A DNA stretch of 21,492 bases, taken from contig CAMLJY010000086.1 in NCBI GenBank assembly GCA_946480465.1, positions 1 through 21,492 of the forward strand. The letters are read 5' to 3'. The notes under the pieces are model-generated. The model searched no databases. It was not told the origin of the DNA and saw only the letters and a program-made list of their open reading frames with translations. Shown one piece after another: positions 1 to 7,867 of the stretch (its first letter is position 1; each line of letters starts with the position of its first letter). Both the position numbers and the translations under genes were made by a program. The stretch is from an uncultured Burkholderiales bacterium. GTDB lineage: Bacteria; Pseudomonadota; Gammaproteobacteria; Burkholderiales; Burkholderiaceae.

Positions 1-63
1 CTGCTGCGCTGCTGCGCTGCTGCGCTGCTGCGCTGCTGCGCTGCTGCGCTGCTGCGCTGCTGC
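1..63. repeat. Octamer tandem repeat (CTGCTGCG)n
   Basis: Seven perfect copies of CTGCTGCG plus seven bases of an eighth run from the first base of the window, so the array may extend to the left. The unit is 8 bp, so each added or lost copy shifts the reading frame. Three units make 24 bp, and every plus-strand frame reads the same circular octapeptide (LLRCCAAA) with no stop. Plus frame 1 stays open past the array to a TGA at 121-123, so the array could lie at the 3' end of a gene starting outside the window, or it could be intergenic. There are no spacers and no dyad structure, so it is not a CRISPR array. Confidence 0.9.
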
Positions 64-261
64 AGCGCCCTGCCGGCTCTTTCGCCTCGCGTCCGGCCGG
101 TTTCAGTGTTTGTCCGAAGATGATTGTTTCGGCGATCAAACTAACATGCGCGCCAACCGGAGACGCGTCGGGTGTCTCCTACGGGCTGCGCGGAGGCTTG
201 CGTGCCGGGTGCTGCCCGGCTCGCCGCGCCCGGCCTGCCACCACTGTTCAAGGAGTGATTC
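64..261 (+). promoter_or_regulatory. Leader region of the hydrolase operon
   Basis: No convincing gene lies here. The segment around 101-145 is less GC-rich than its surroundings and holds a nested inverted repeat: GTTTG at 108-112 with CAAAC at 137-141, and CCGAA at 114-118 with TTCGG at 128-132. This could be an operator or a leader hairpin. No T-tract follows, so it is not a typical terminator. I could not find a convincing -35/-10 pair. The region ends in a strong Shine-Dalgarno sequence (AAGGAG at 250-255) six bases before the GH51 start codon. Confidence 0.35.
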
Positions 262-1806
262 ATGTCGAACCGGGGCCTGCTCGATGCGGGCAAAACGCTG
301 GCGCTGGCGGCCGTGATGAGCATGGCGCCGCTGATGGGCGCCGCCGCGGCGGAGCCCGTGCAGGCGCAGCTCACCATCGGCCAGGAGGCCGCCGGCCCGC
401 GCATCGAGCCCACGATCTACGGCCACTTCGTCGAACACGCCGGCCGTGGTGTGTACGAGGGCCTGTGGGTGGGCCCGGACTCGCCGATCCCCAACACCCG
501 CGGCTGGCGCAACGACGTGGTGGGCGCGCTGCGCCAGGTCGGCGTGCCGGTGATGCGCTGGCCCGGCGGCTGCTTTGCCGATGACTACGACTGGCGCGAC
601 GGCATCGGCGAGCCCGCGAAGCGCCCGGTGCGCATCAACCGCTGGTGGGGCGGGGTGGAAGACAACCGCGTCGGCACCCACGAGTTCATGGACCTGGCCG
701 AGCAGATCGGCTCCGAGGTCTACATCGCCGCCAACATGGGCTCGATGTCGCCGCGCGCGATGAGCCACTGGCTGGAGTACATGACCGCCGACGGCAAGAC
801 CACGCTGGCCGAGGAGCGCCGCCGCAACGGCCGCGACAAGCCGTGGAAGGTGAAGTACGTCGGCGTCGGCAACGAGAGCTGGGGCTGCGGCGGCAACATG
901 CGACCCGAGTACCAAGCCGACCTGCACAACCAGTACGCCACCTTCCTGCGCGACGTGGTGCGCGTGGCCTCGGGCGACGGCACGTCCAACGACCACCTGA
1001 TCGACGTGCTGATGGAGCGCTCCGGCCCGCACATGGACGCGCTGACCCTGCATTACTACACGATGCCCGGCGACTGGTCCAAGAAGGGCGACGCCACCGG
1101 CTTCGATGCGCAGCAGTGGGCCAAGACGCTGAAGTCCGCGCTGGGCATCGAGGGCCGCATCGCCGCCGTTTCGAAGCTGATGGACAAGCGCGACGCCGAC
1201 AAGCGCGTCGGGCTCTACGTCGACGAATGGGGCACCTGGTACGACACGCCCGCCGGCGCCAGCGCGCTGTGGCAGCAGAACTCGCTGCGCGACGCGATGG
1301 TGGCGGCGCTGTCCTTCAACATCTTCCACCGCCACACGGCGCGGGTGAAGATGGCCAACATCGCGCAGATGGTGAACGTGCTGCAGGCGATGGTGCTGAC
1401 CGAAGGCCCGCGCATGGTGCTGACGCCCACCTACCACGCCTTCGACCTGTACCGGCCGTTCAAGGGCGCCACGCCGCTGAAGGCCACGCTGCAGGCGCCG
1501 CCCTTCCGCACCGGCGACGTCGAGCTGCCCTCGGTGGAGGCCAGCGTGGCCCGCGCCGCCGACGGCAGCACGCTGCTGGCGTTGGTGAACCTGGATCCGC
1601 AGCGCCCGGCGCGCGTGGCCACCAACCTGAAGGGCGCGGCGCAGGGGCGGGTGCTGACCGCCGCGGCCATCGACGCGCACAACACCGTGGCTCGCCCACA
1701 GGCCGTCGTGCCCGCGCCCTACAGCGCCCGGGCCGCTGCCCAGGGCCTGGCGCTGGAGCTGCCGCCCAAGTCCATCGTCGTCGTCAGCGTGCCGGCCGCG
1801 CGCTGA
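262..1806 (+). CDS. Secreted alpha-L-arabinofuranosidase, GH51
   Basis: Predicted to hydrolyse terminal non-reducing alpha-L-arabinofuranosyl groups from arabinoxylan, arabinan or arabinosylated xyloglucan (EC 3.2.1.55). The 514-residue protein has a Sec-like signal peptide (about residues 1-30, ending in an alanine run before EPVQ) and then a GH51 catalytic barrel and C-terminal beta domain. Family motifs are clear: YGHFVEHAGRGVYEG near residue 55, MRWPGGCFADDYDW near 100, GNESWGCGG with acid/base E205, and VDEWGTWY with nucleophile E322. Length is normal for bacterial GH51. The start is fixed by AAGGAG six bases upstream. Many bacterial GH51 enzymes are cytoplasmic, so the signal peptide is notable and suggests periplasmic or extracellular action. 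It is first in a run of four plus-strand hydrolase genes, 73 bp ahead of the GH5 gene. Family call is firm; exact substrate is inferred. Confidence 0.92.
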   Translation: MSNRGLLDAGKTLALAAVMSMAPLMGAAAAEPVQAQLTIGQEAAGPRIEPTIYGHFVEHAGRGVYEGLWVGPDSPIPNTRGWRNDVVGALRQVGVPVMRWPGGCFADDYDWRDGIGEPAKRPVRINRWWGGVEDNRVGTHEFMDLAEQIGSEVYIAANMGSMSPRAMSHWLEYMTADGKTTLAEERRRNGRDKPWKVKYVGVGNESWGCGGNMRPEYQADLHNQYATFLRDVVRVASGDGTSNDHLIDVLMERSGPHMDALTLHYYTMPGDWSKKGDATGFDAQQWAKTLKSALGIEGRIAAVSKLMDKRDADKRVGLYVDEWGTWYDTPAGASALWQQNSLRDAMVAALSFNIFHRHTARVKMANIAQMVNVLQAMVLTEGPRMVLTPTYHAFDLYRPFKGATPLKATLQAPPFRTGDVELPSVEASVARAADGSTLLALVNLDPQRPARVATNLKGAAQGRVLTAAAIDAHNTVARPQAVVPAPYSARAAAQGLALELPPKSIVVVSVPAAR

Positions 1807-1833
1807 CATCCCATTGCCACCACGCCCGGTTCC

Positions 1834-1849
1834 GGAGGAGACAACCGTG
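1834..1849 (+). promoter_or_regulatory. Shine-Dalgarno favouring an upstream GTG start
   Basis: GGAGGAG at 1834-1840 lies six bases before GTG at 1847, which is in frame with the GH5 gene. Using it would add 11 residues ahead of the classical signal peptide that starts at ATG 1880. The ATG has its own weaker site (AAAGG, six-base spacing). I annotate the ATG because its protein begins with a textbook n-region and hydrophobic core, but by Shine-Dalgarno strength alone the GTG would win. Confidence 0.45.
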
Positions 1850-1879
1850 CCGGGCGTCTTCAACCACGAAAGGTCGACC

Positions 1880-3520
1880 ATGAGAACCTTGCTTGCGGGC
1901 CTGATCCTGGGCGCCGCCATCCTGGCCGCGCCCGCGGTGCAGGCGCAAAGCTGCGGCAGCGGTGGCGGTGCCAGCGTCTGCCTGATCGCCAACGGCCTGG
2001 CCGACAACGTCCAGCTCGGCTGGACCGCGAGCGGCACGATCCGGTCGCTGGAGGTCTACCGCGACACCGACTCGAACCCCGCCGGCCGCAGCCGCATCGC
2101 CGTGCTGCCGGCCACGGCCACCAGCTTCGCCGATGCCACGGCGGCCACCGGCCGGCCCTACTGGTACTGGGTCCGGTTCGTCACCCCCGCCGGCGGCTAC
2201 AACTCCGGCGCGGCCACGGCCACGCGCGGCACGGCCTGCGCACCCACCGCGGTCACGCCGCTCGCGCAGGTCGGCGGAACGTGGACGCAGACCGATGCAC
2301 CGGTGATCCCTGCTGGCGCCAGCGCGGTGCTGGGGCCCCAGCCCGCGTCGGGCGGATCGTGGTCGTGGAGCGGCTGCGGCACCTCCGGCTCGGCACGCCT
2401 GCAGACGATCACGCCCACGGCCGCCTGCAAGGCCAACGTGGTCTACACCAACAGCTGCGGCGCGAAGACGGCGCTGACCTTCAACGTCGCGGTGGCCGGT
2501 GTGATGCGCGACATCACCAGCCTGCAGATGTCCAAGGAGATGGTGCCGGGCTGGAACGTCGGCAACTCGCTGGACGCCACGCCGAACGAAACCTCCTGGG
2601 GCAACCCGCTGGTGAACCAGGCGCTGCTGAACGGGGTGAAGGCCGCCGGCTTCAAGAGCGTGCGCATCCCGGTCACCTGGACCACGCACGTCGATGCCAA
2701 CGACAACATCCATCCGCAGTGGATGGCGCGCGTGGCCGAGGTGGTCCAGTACGCCCGCAACGCCGGCCTGTACGTGATCATCAACCTGCACCACGAAGGC
2801 GGCTGGCTGGACAACGTCACCTACGACCAGCAGCCGGCGAACAATGCCCGCTTCGCCAAGCTGTGGACGCAGATCGCCAACCACTTCAAGCACCACGACG
2901 ACCATCTGCTGTTCGCCAGCCTCAACGAGGTGGGCAAGCAGAACGCGCCCTGGGGCGTGCCGCCGCAGCAGGAGTGGACCGACGTGCAGAACGGCTACCA
3001 CCAGGTCTTCGTGGACGCGGTGCGCGCCACCGGCGGCAACAACGCGAAGCGCCACCTGGTCGTGCAGGGCTACTTCACGAACATCGACACCTCGTTCGAC
3101 CGCGCGGTGCTGCCCACCGACACGATCGCCAACCGGCTGTTCTTCGAGGTGCACTACTACGATCCGTTCAACTTCACGATCAACGGCGACGGCCAGATGT
3201 GGCAGTGGGGCGCCACCGCCACCGACCCCACCGAGACCTGGGCCGACGAGCCCTGGGTCGATGCGCAGTTCGACAAGATGAAGGCGCGCTTCATCGACCG
3301 CGGCGTGCCGGTGATCGTCGGCGAGTACGGTGCCTACCTGAAGCCGAAGTACCCCGGCATGGCGCCGTACCGCCAGGCCTGGGCGGCGTACGTCACGCGC
3401 TCGATGGTGCAGCGTGGCCTGGTGCCGATGTGGTGGGACACCGGCGAGATGATCGACCGCGTGACCGGCGCGCACAAGCTGCCCGACATGCTCGGCACCC
3501 TCGTCAACAACGCAAAGTGA
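1880..3520 (+). CDS. Secreted modular endo-beta-1,4-glucanase, GH5 (GH5_4-like)
   Basis: Predicted endo-acting hydrolase of a beta-1,4-glucan backbone such as cellulose, mixed-linkage glucan or xyloglucan. The 546-residue protein has a signal peptide (1-22, ending AVQAQ), a fibronectin III-like segment (about 25-115), and a small Trp-rich Ig-like module (about 120-215, GGSWSWSG and YTNSCGA). The GH5 barrel runs from about 218 to the end. Barrel motifs are GWNVGNSLDA, WGNP, RIPVTW and NLHHEGGW, acid/base E350 in SLNEVGK, and nucleophile E482 in VIVGEYGAY. The GWN-GN-LDA/WGNP signature resembles GH5 subfamily 4, which includes many xyloglucanases. The residue after the acid/base is Val where GH5 usually has Pro. 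It lies 73 bp after the GH51 gene and 11 bp before the GH29 gene, so co-transcription is likely. GH5 membership is firm; subfamily and substrate are inferred. Confidence 0.88.
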   Translation: MRTLLAGLILGAAILAAPAVQAQSCGSGGGASVCLIANGLADNVQLGWTASGTIRSLEVYRDTDSNPAGRSRIAVLPATATSFADATAATGRPYWYWVRFVTPAGGYNSGAATATRGTACAPTAVTPLAQVGGTWTQTDAPVIPAGASAVLGPQPASGGSWSWSGCGTSGSARLQTITPTAACKANVVYTNSCGAKTALTFNVAVAGVMRDITSLQMSKEMVPGWNVGNSLDATPNETSWGNPLVNQALLNGVKAAGFKSVRIPVTWTTHVDANDNIHPQWMARVAEVVQYARNAGLYVIINLHHEGGWLDNVTYDQQPANNARFAKLWTQIANHFKHHDDHLLFASLNEVGKQNAPWGVPPQQEWTDVQNGYHQVFVDAVRATGGNNAKRHLVVQGYFTNIDTSFDRAVLPTDTIANRLFFEVHYYDPFNFTINGDGQMWQWGATATDPTETWADEPWVDAQFDKMKARFIDRGVPVIVGEYGAYLKPKYPGMAPYRQAWAAYVTRSMVQRGLVPMWWDTGEMIDRVTGAHKLPDMLGTLVNNAK

Positions 3521-3531
3521 GCGGCAATTCC

Positions 3532-5094
3532 ATGTCCGGCCTGCGCAAACGCACCTTCCTGACCACGCCGCTGCTGGCCGCCGCCGGTCTGGGTGCCGCG
3601 CGCCTCGCGCAGGCGCAAGCCTGCGAGCAGGCGGCACCCGCTCCGTACGTGCCGCCGCCACTGGCTTCCGGCCCGTTCACGGCCGCCGTCGAGTCGCTGA
3701 GCAAGCCGGCGATCCCCGCCTGGTACCGCGATGCCAAGCTGGGCATCTGGTCGCACTGGGGACCGCAGGCCGTGCCCGCGCGTGGCGACTGGTATGCCCG
3801 GTTCATGTACGTGCCCGGCCACCCGCACTACGAGCACCACCTGAAAACCTATGGCCACCCGTCGGAGGTCGGCTACAAGGACATCATCAAGCGGTGGAAG
3901 GCCGAGCGTTTCGAGCCCGAGGCGCTGATGGACCGCTACGTCGCGGCGGGCGCCAAGTACTTCGTCTCGATGGGCGTGCACCACGACAACTTCGACCTGT
4001 GGGCCTCCAGGCACCATCGCTGGAACGCCACCCAGGTCGGCCCGATGCGCGACGTGGTGGGCGACTGGGGCCGCGCCGCACGCAAGCGGGGGCTGCGCTT
4101 CGGCGTGTCCGAGCACCTGGGCGCCAGCCACAACTGGTGGTGGACCAGCCACCAGTGCGACCAGTTCTGGCCCAAGCTGGGCGTGGCCTACGACGGCGCC
4201 AAGCCGGAGAACTTCGACCTGTACCACGAACCGCACGGCACCCCCTACCTGAACCGCGGCGGCGATTGGTACACCACCAACCCGAAGTTCCACGCCATCT
4301 GGTACCGCCGCATGGTCGACCTGATCGACAGCCACCAGCCCGACCTGCTGTACTCCGACGGTGGCATTCCCTTCGGCGCGGTCGGGCGGTCCGTGGTGGC
4401 GCACCTCTTCAACACCTCGGTGCGCCGCCATGGCGAGATGCAGGCCGTGTACAACCACAAGCAGCTGGGGTCCGGGGAATTCATCCGCGAGATCGGCGCG
4501 CAGGACGTCGAGCGCGGCGTGCTCGAAGGCATCAACCCGCTGACGTGGCAGACCGACACCTCCAACGGCGACTGGTTCCACTCCGAGCACGACCACTACA
4601 AGACGACGGCCCAGGTGCTGACCATGCTGTGCGACATCGTCAGCAAGAACGGCAACATGCTGCTCAACGTGGTCCAGCGCGCCGACGGCACGCTGACGCC
4701 CGAGTCGGACCAGCTGATGACGGAGATGGCCGCGTGGATGAAGGTCAACGCCGAGGCGATCCATGGCACGCGCCCGTGGAAGATCCACGGCGAAGGACCG
4801 ACGCAGGCCGCCGGCGGCGCCTTCAAGGAATACACGGACTACACGCCGCAGGACATCCGCTTCACCACCCGGGGCGACGGGCTGTACGCGCTGACCTTGG
4901 GCGAGCCCAAGGGCACGGTGAAGATCGCGGCGCTGCGCCGCGGCAACCCGCACGATCCGCGCCCGGTGCGCCGGGTCGAACTGCTCGGGGCGGGGCCGCT
5001 GCCGTTCCGCCAGGGCGCCCAGGCGCTGGAGATCGACGTGCCCGAACGCCTGCCGAGCCGCCATGCCAGCGCGTTGCGCATCGCGCGCGGCTGA
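3532..5094 (+). CDS. Secreted alpha-L-fucosidase, GH29
   Basis: Predicted retaining exo-fucosidase removing alpha-L-fucosyl groups (EC 3.2.1.51), for example from fucosylated xyloglucan or glycans. The protein has 520 residues. The N-terminus LRKRTFLTTPLLAAAGLG looks like a Tat-type signal with Lys-Arg replacing the twin Arg, with probable cleavage near AQA at about residue 29. GH29 motifs include KLGIWSHWGPQAVP, GDWYARFMY, GVHHDNFDLW, WNATQVGPMRD and GLRFGVSEH. The probable nucleophile is D276 in LLYSDGGIPFG. The GH29 acid/base is poorly conserved and I do not assign it. The ATG is 11 bp after the GH5 stop. A GTG overlapping that stop (3517) would add only five residues. Shine-Dalgarno is weak, so translational coupling to GH5 is plausible. 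Family is firm; natural substrate is not determined. Confidence 0.88.
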   Translation: MSGLRKRTFLTTPLLAAAGLGAARLAQAQACEQAAPAPYVPPPLASGPFTAAVESLSKPAIPAWYRDAKLGIWSHWGPQAVPARGDWYARFMYVPGHPHYEHHLKTYGHPSEVGYKDIIKRWKAERFEPEALMDRYVAAGAKYFVSMGVHHDNFDLWASRHHRWNATQVGPMRDVVGDWGRAARKRGLRFGVSEHLGASHNWWWTSHQCDQFWPKLGVAYDGAKPENFDLYHEPHGTPYLNRGGDWYTTNPKFHAIWYRRMVDLIDSHQPDLLYSDGGIPFGAVGRSVVAHLFNTSVRRHGEMQAVYNHKQLGSGEFIREIGAQDVERGVLEGINPLTWQTDTSNGDWFHSEHDHYKTTAQVLTMLCDIVSKNGNMLLNVVQRADGTLTPESDQLMTEMAAWMKVNAEAIHGTRPWKIHGEGPTQAAGGAFKEYTDYTPQDIRFTTRGDGLYALTLGEPKGTVKIAALRRGNPHDPRPVRRVELLGAGPLPFRQGAQALEIDVPERLPSRHASALRIARG

Positions 5095-5155
5095 CGGCTT
5101 CGTCGGGCCGACCGAGCCGATGGGTGCCGCTGGCGTGGCCGCCGCCATCGGGCGA

Positions 5156-7792
5156 ATGACGCGTATCGCGCGGATCACGCGGTTCGTGGCATGGGCGTGG
5201 TTCGCGTGCTTTGCGCGCCTCGTGGCCATCGTGTGCCTGGGCCTGCTCGTGCACGCGGGGGCGTCGGCCGCACGCACCAGCGAGGTCATCAACCGCGACT
5301 GGACCTTCACGCTCGGCAACCCGGCCGGAGCGCAGGACGCAGGCCACGACACGGCGCAGTGGCGCCGCGTGGACCTGCCGCATTCGTTCTCGCAACCGTA
5401 CTTCCTGGGCACCGGCTTCTACGTCGGCCACGGCTGGTACCGCAAGACGCTGCAGGTGCCGCCGGCCGCGATCGGCCGGCGCATCACGCTCGAGTTCGAC
5501 GGCGTCTTCCAGGACGCGGTCGTCTACGTCAATGGCCGGCGGGCCGGACGCCACGTCGGCGGCTACACCGGCTTCAGCATCGACGTCACGCCCCACGTGA
5601 AGGCCGGCAGCAACCTGCTGGCGGTCCACGTCAATAACCTGTGGAATGCGCGGGTGGCGCCGCGCGCCGGCGAGCACGTGTTCTCCGGCGGCATCTACCG
5701 CAACGTGCGGCTGGTGGTCACCGATCCGGTGCACGTCGCCTGGTACGGCACCTTCGTGACGACGCCGCAGGTGTCCGGGCAGCGCGCCACGGTGCGCGTG
5801 CAGACGGAGCTGCGCAACCACCACGCCGGCGGCCCCCGGAAGGTGACGCTGGTGTCCGAGGTGCTCGATGCCGCCGGCCGCCGCGTCGCGATGCGCCGCA
5901 GCGAGCAGCAGGTGCCGGCCGGCGGCATGGCCAGCGTCGACCAGACCCTGCCCGAGATCGCCAGGCCGCGCCTGTGGTCGCCCGACCAGCCCTACCTGTA
6001 CACGCTGGTGAGCCGGCTGTCGGTGGACGGCCAGGCCGTCGACCGCTACGAGACGCCGTTCGGCATCCGCACGATCGAGTTCACCGCCGACAAGGGCTTC
6101 TTCCTCAACGGCAAGCACCTGTACATGCTTGGCGCCAACGTGCACCAGGACCAGGCCGGCTGGGGCGACGGCGTGACCGACGGCGCGGCGCGGCGTGACG
6201 TGCAGATGGTGAAGGACGCCGGCTTCAACTTCATCCGCGGCTCGCACTACCCCCACTCGCCGGCCTTCTCCAAGGCCACCGACGAGATCGGTCTGCTGTT
6301 CTGGTCGGAGGCGCCGTTCTGGGGCATCGGCGGCTTCGGTGCCGACGGCACCTGGCTGTCCAGCGCCTATCCACCCGACCCCGCGGACCGGCCCGGCTTC
6401 GAGGCCAGCGTGCTGCAGCAGGCCGAGGAGATGATCCGCATCCACCGCAACCATCCGTCCATCATCGTCTGGAGCGCCAGCAACGAGCCGTTCTTCACGC
6501 TCGGCGACGCGATGGCGCCGATGCGTGAGTTCCTGAAGCGCCAGGTGGCCTTCATGAAGCGGCTCGACCCGACGCGGCCGGTGGCCATCGGCGGTGCGCA
6601 GCGCGGCGAGATCGACAAGCTCGGCGACGTGGCCGGCTACAACGGCGACGGCGCCACGCTGTTCCTGGACCCGGGCATTCCGTCGGTGGTGTCCGAGTAC
6701 GGCTCGACGATGGTGGACCGCCCGGGCGAGTACGAGCCCGGCTTCGGCCTGATGCCCGACACGCCCGACCAGAAGGCCCATCCCAGGCCGTATTCGTGGC
6801 GCTACCCCTGGCGCTCGGGCGAGGCGCTGTGGTGCGCCTTCGACCATGGCTCCATAGCGTCGGTGGAATTCGGCTCCATGGGCTTCATCGATTATTTCCG
6901 GCTGCCCAAGCGCCAGTACCACTGGTACCGCGAGCACCACCGTGGCATCGCCCCGCCGGCGTGGCCGGTGGCCGGCCAGCCGGCGCAGCTGCACCTGGCG
7001 GCCAGCCAGACGCTGATCCGCGGCACGCAGGGCCTGGACGACGCGCAGGTCGTCGTCACCGTGCAGGACGAGGCGGGCAGGGCGCTGAGCAACTCGCCCG
7101 ACGTGAGCTTCACCATCGTCAGCGGCCCGGGGCAGTTCCCGACCGGCCGCAGCATCCACTTCAGCCAGCGGTCGATGGTCGCGATCCGCGACGGCCGGGC
7201 GGCGATCAGCTTCCGTTCGTACGACGCTGGTGAATCGGTGATCGAGGCCACGTCGCCCGGGCTGAAGCCCGCGCGCATCACGATCACGACCACCGGACCG
7301 GACCGTTTCGTGCCCGGCGTCACGCCGCTCGCACCCGAGCAGCCCGTGATCGTGTACCCGGGCATCGCCCGCCGCGCGCTCGCCGACGACCCGATCAACG
7401 TCGCGCCCAGCCGGCCCACCGCCACCAGCGGCGCCGAGCCCGGCCACGCGGCGCCGCTGGCCAACGACGGCAACGAGCAGACGGCCTGGCGCGCGTCCGC
7501 CAAGGACGGCTCCGCGTTCTGGGTGCTGCACCTGGAGAACGTCTACCAGCTGCACTGGCTGTCGCTGGTGATGCCCGACGAGCGCGGGCCCGACCTCGTC
7601 GTCGAGGCCAGCAAGGATGCCAGCCACTGGGTGCCGGTGGCCGAGGCCAAGGGGGGCCGCAAGACGCACGAGATCGGCCTCTTCCACCACCCGGAAGGCG
7701 CGGCATTCCTGCGCATCCGCTTCCCGCAGGTGACGCCCGAGCGCGCCGCCGCGCTGAGCGAAGTGAAGGTGTGGGCCAAGCCCAGGCCGTGA
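5156..7792 (+). CDS. Secreted beta-galactosidase-like GH2 enzyme with C-terminal discoidin-like module
   Basis: Predicted retaining exo-beta-glycosidase, most likely beta-galactosidase. The 878-residue protein has an N-terminal signal/anchor segment (about 1-38), a jelly-roll sugar-binding domain (about 40-195, DLPHSFSQPYF, FDGVFQDAVVYVNG, SGGIYRNVRL), an Ig-like domain (about 196-305), and the TIM barrel (about 310-610). The barrel carries IRGSHYPHSP, acid/base E444 in WSASNEP and nucleophile E514 in VVSEYGS. An Ig-like segment (about 615-715) and a final F5/8 type C (discoidin)-like module (about 745-875) follow; the last could bind polysaccharide. I chose ATG 5156 because it directly precedes the hydrophobic signal; an in-frame ATG at 5120 and an earlier one inside the GH29 gene only add unlikely N-terminal sequence. 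It is the last gene of the hydrolase run. Beta-galactosidase versus beta-glucuronidase specificity is inferred from the SHYPH motif. Confidence 0.85.
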   Translation: MTRIARITRFVAWAWFACFARLVAIVCLGLLVHAGASAARTSEVINRDWTFTLGNPAGAQDAGHDTAQWRRVDLPHSFSQPYFLGTGFYVGHGWYRKTLQVPPAAIGRRITLEFDGVFQDAVVYVNGRRAGRHVGGYTGFSIDVTPHVKAGSNLLAVHVNNLWNARVAPRAGEHVFSGGIYRNVRLVVTDPVHVAWYGTFVTTPQVSGQRATVRVQTELRNHHAGGPRKVTLVSEVLDAAGRRVAMRRSEQQVPAGGMASVDQTLPEIARPRLWSPDQPYLYTLVSRLSVDGQAVDRYETPFGIRTIEFTADKGFFLNGKHLYMLGANVHQDQAGWGDGVTDGAARRDVQMVKDAGFNFIRGSHYPHSPAFSKATDEIGLLFWSEAPFWGIGGFGADGTWLSSAYPPDPADRPGFEASVLQQAEEMIRIHRNHPSIIVWSASNEPFFTLGDAMAPMREFLKRQVAFMKRLDPTRPVAIGGAQRGEIDKLGDVAGYNGDGATLFLDPGIPSVVSEYGSTMVDRPGEYEPGFGLMPDTPDQKAHPRPYSWRYPWRSGEALWCAFDHGSIASVEFGSMGFIDYFRLPKRQYHWYREHHRGIAPPAWPVAGQPAQLHLAASQTLIRGTQGLDDAQVVVTVQDEAGRALSNSPDVSFTIVSGPGQFPTGRSIHFSQRSMVAIRDGRAAISFRSYDAGESVIEATSPGLKPARITITTTGPDRFVPGVTPLAPEQPVIVYPGIARRALADDPINVAPSRPTATSGAEPGHAAPLANDGNEQTAWRASAKDGSAFWVLHLENVYQLHWLSLVMPDERGPDLVVEASKDASHWVPVAEAKGGRKTHEIGLFHHPEGAAFLRIRFPQVTPERAAALSEVKVWAKPRP

Positions 7793-7820
7793 GCGTGCGC
7801 GGAACGGCTCCGGCCGTGCG

Positions 7821-7862
7821 CTGCCGCTGGTGCGGGCCGCCCGCAGGCGCGGCCCGCGGCAG
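7821..7862. terminator. Convergent hairpin between GH2 and esterase genes
   Basis: Nested inverted repeat in the 75-bp gap between converging genes. CTGCC at 7821-7825 pairs with GGCAG at 7858-7862, and inside it GCGGGCCGC at 7832-7840 pairs with GCGGCCCGC at 7849-7857, giving a perfect 9-bp stem over an 8-base loop. There is no T-tract, but the position at the end of two opposing transcription units fits a bidirectional terminator or 3'-end stabiliser. Confidence 0.6.
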
Positions 7863-7867
7863 CCGGA

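Noticed and set aside
1..63. CRISPR array or transposon end at the left edge
   Set aside because: The unit is 8 bp with no spacers and no terminal inverted repeat; it is a simple tandem repeat.
136..2037. Long open frame on the minus strand opposite the GH51 gene, and similar long antisense frames across the window
   Set aside because: Stop codons are rare in all frames at this GC content. The frames encode low-complexity Arg/Ala/Gly/Pro/His-rich sequence with no recognisable domain, while the plus-strand products carry complete catalytic motifs.
3532..3640. Lipoprotein signal in the GH29 protein, because a Cys follows AQA
   Set aside because: The residues before the Cys (AQA) lack the Leu/Val/Ile expected at -3 in a lipobox; a Tat-like or Sec signal with ordinary cleavage fits better.
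5063..5155. Upstream in-frame start codons for the GH2 gene (5063, 5120)
   Set aside because: The first lies inside the GH29 gene and both add a leader before a good signal peptide. ATG 5156 gives the expected exported N-terminus.
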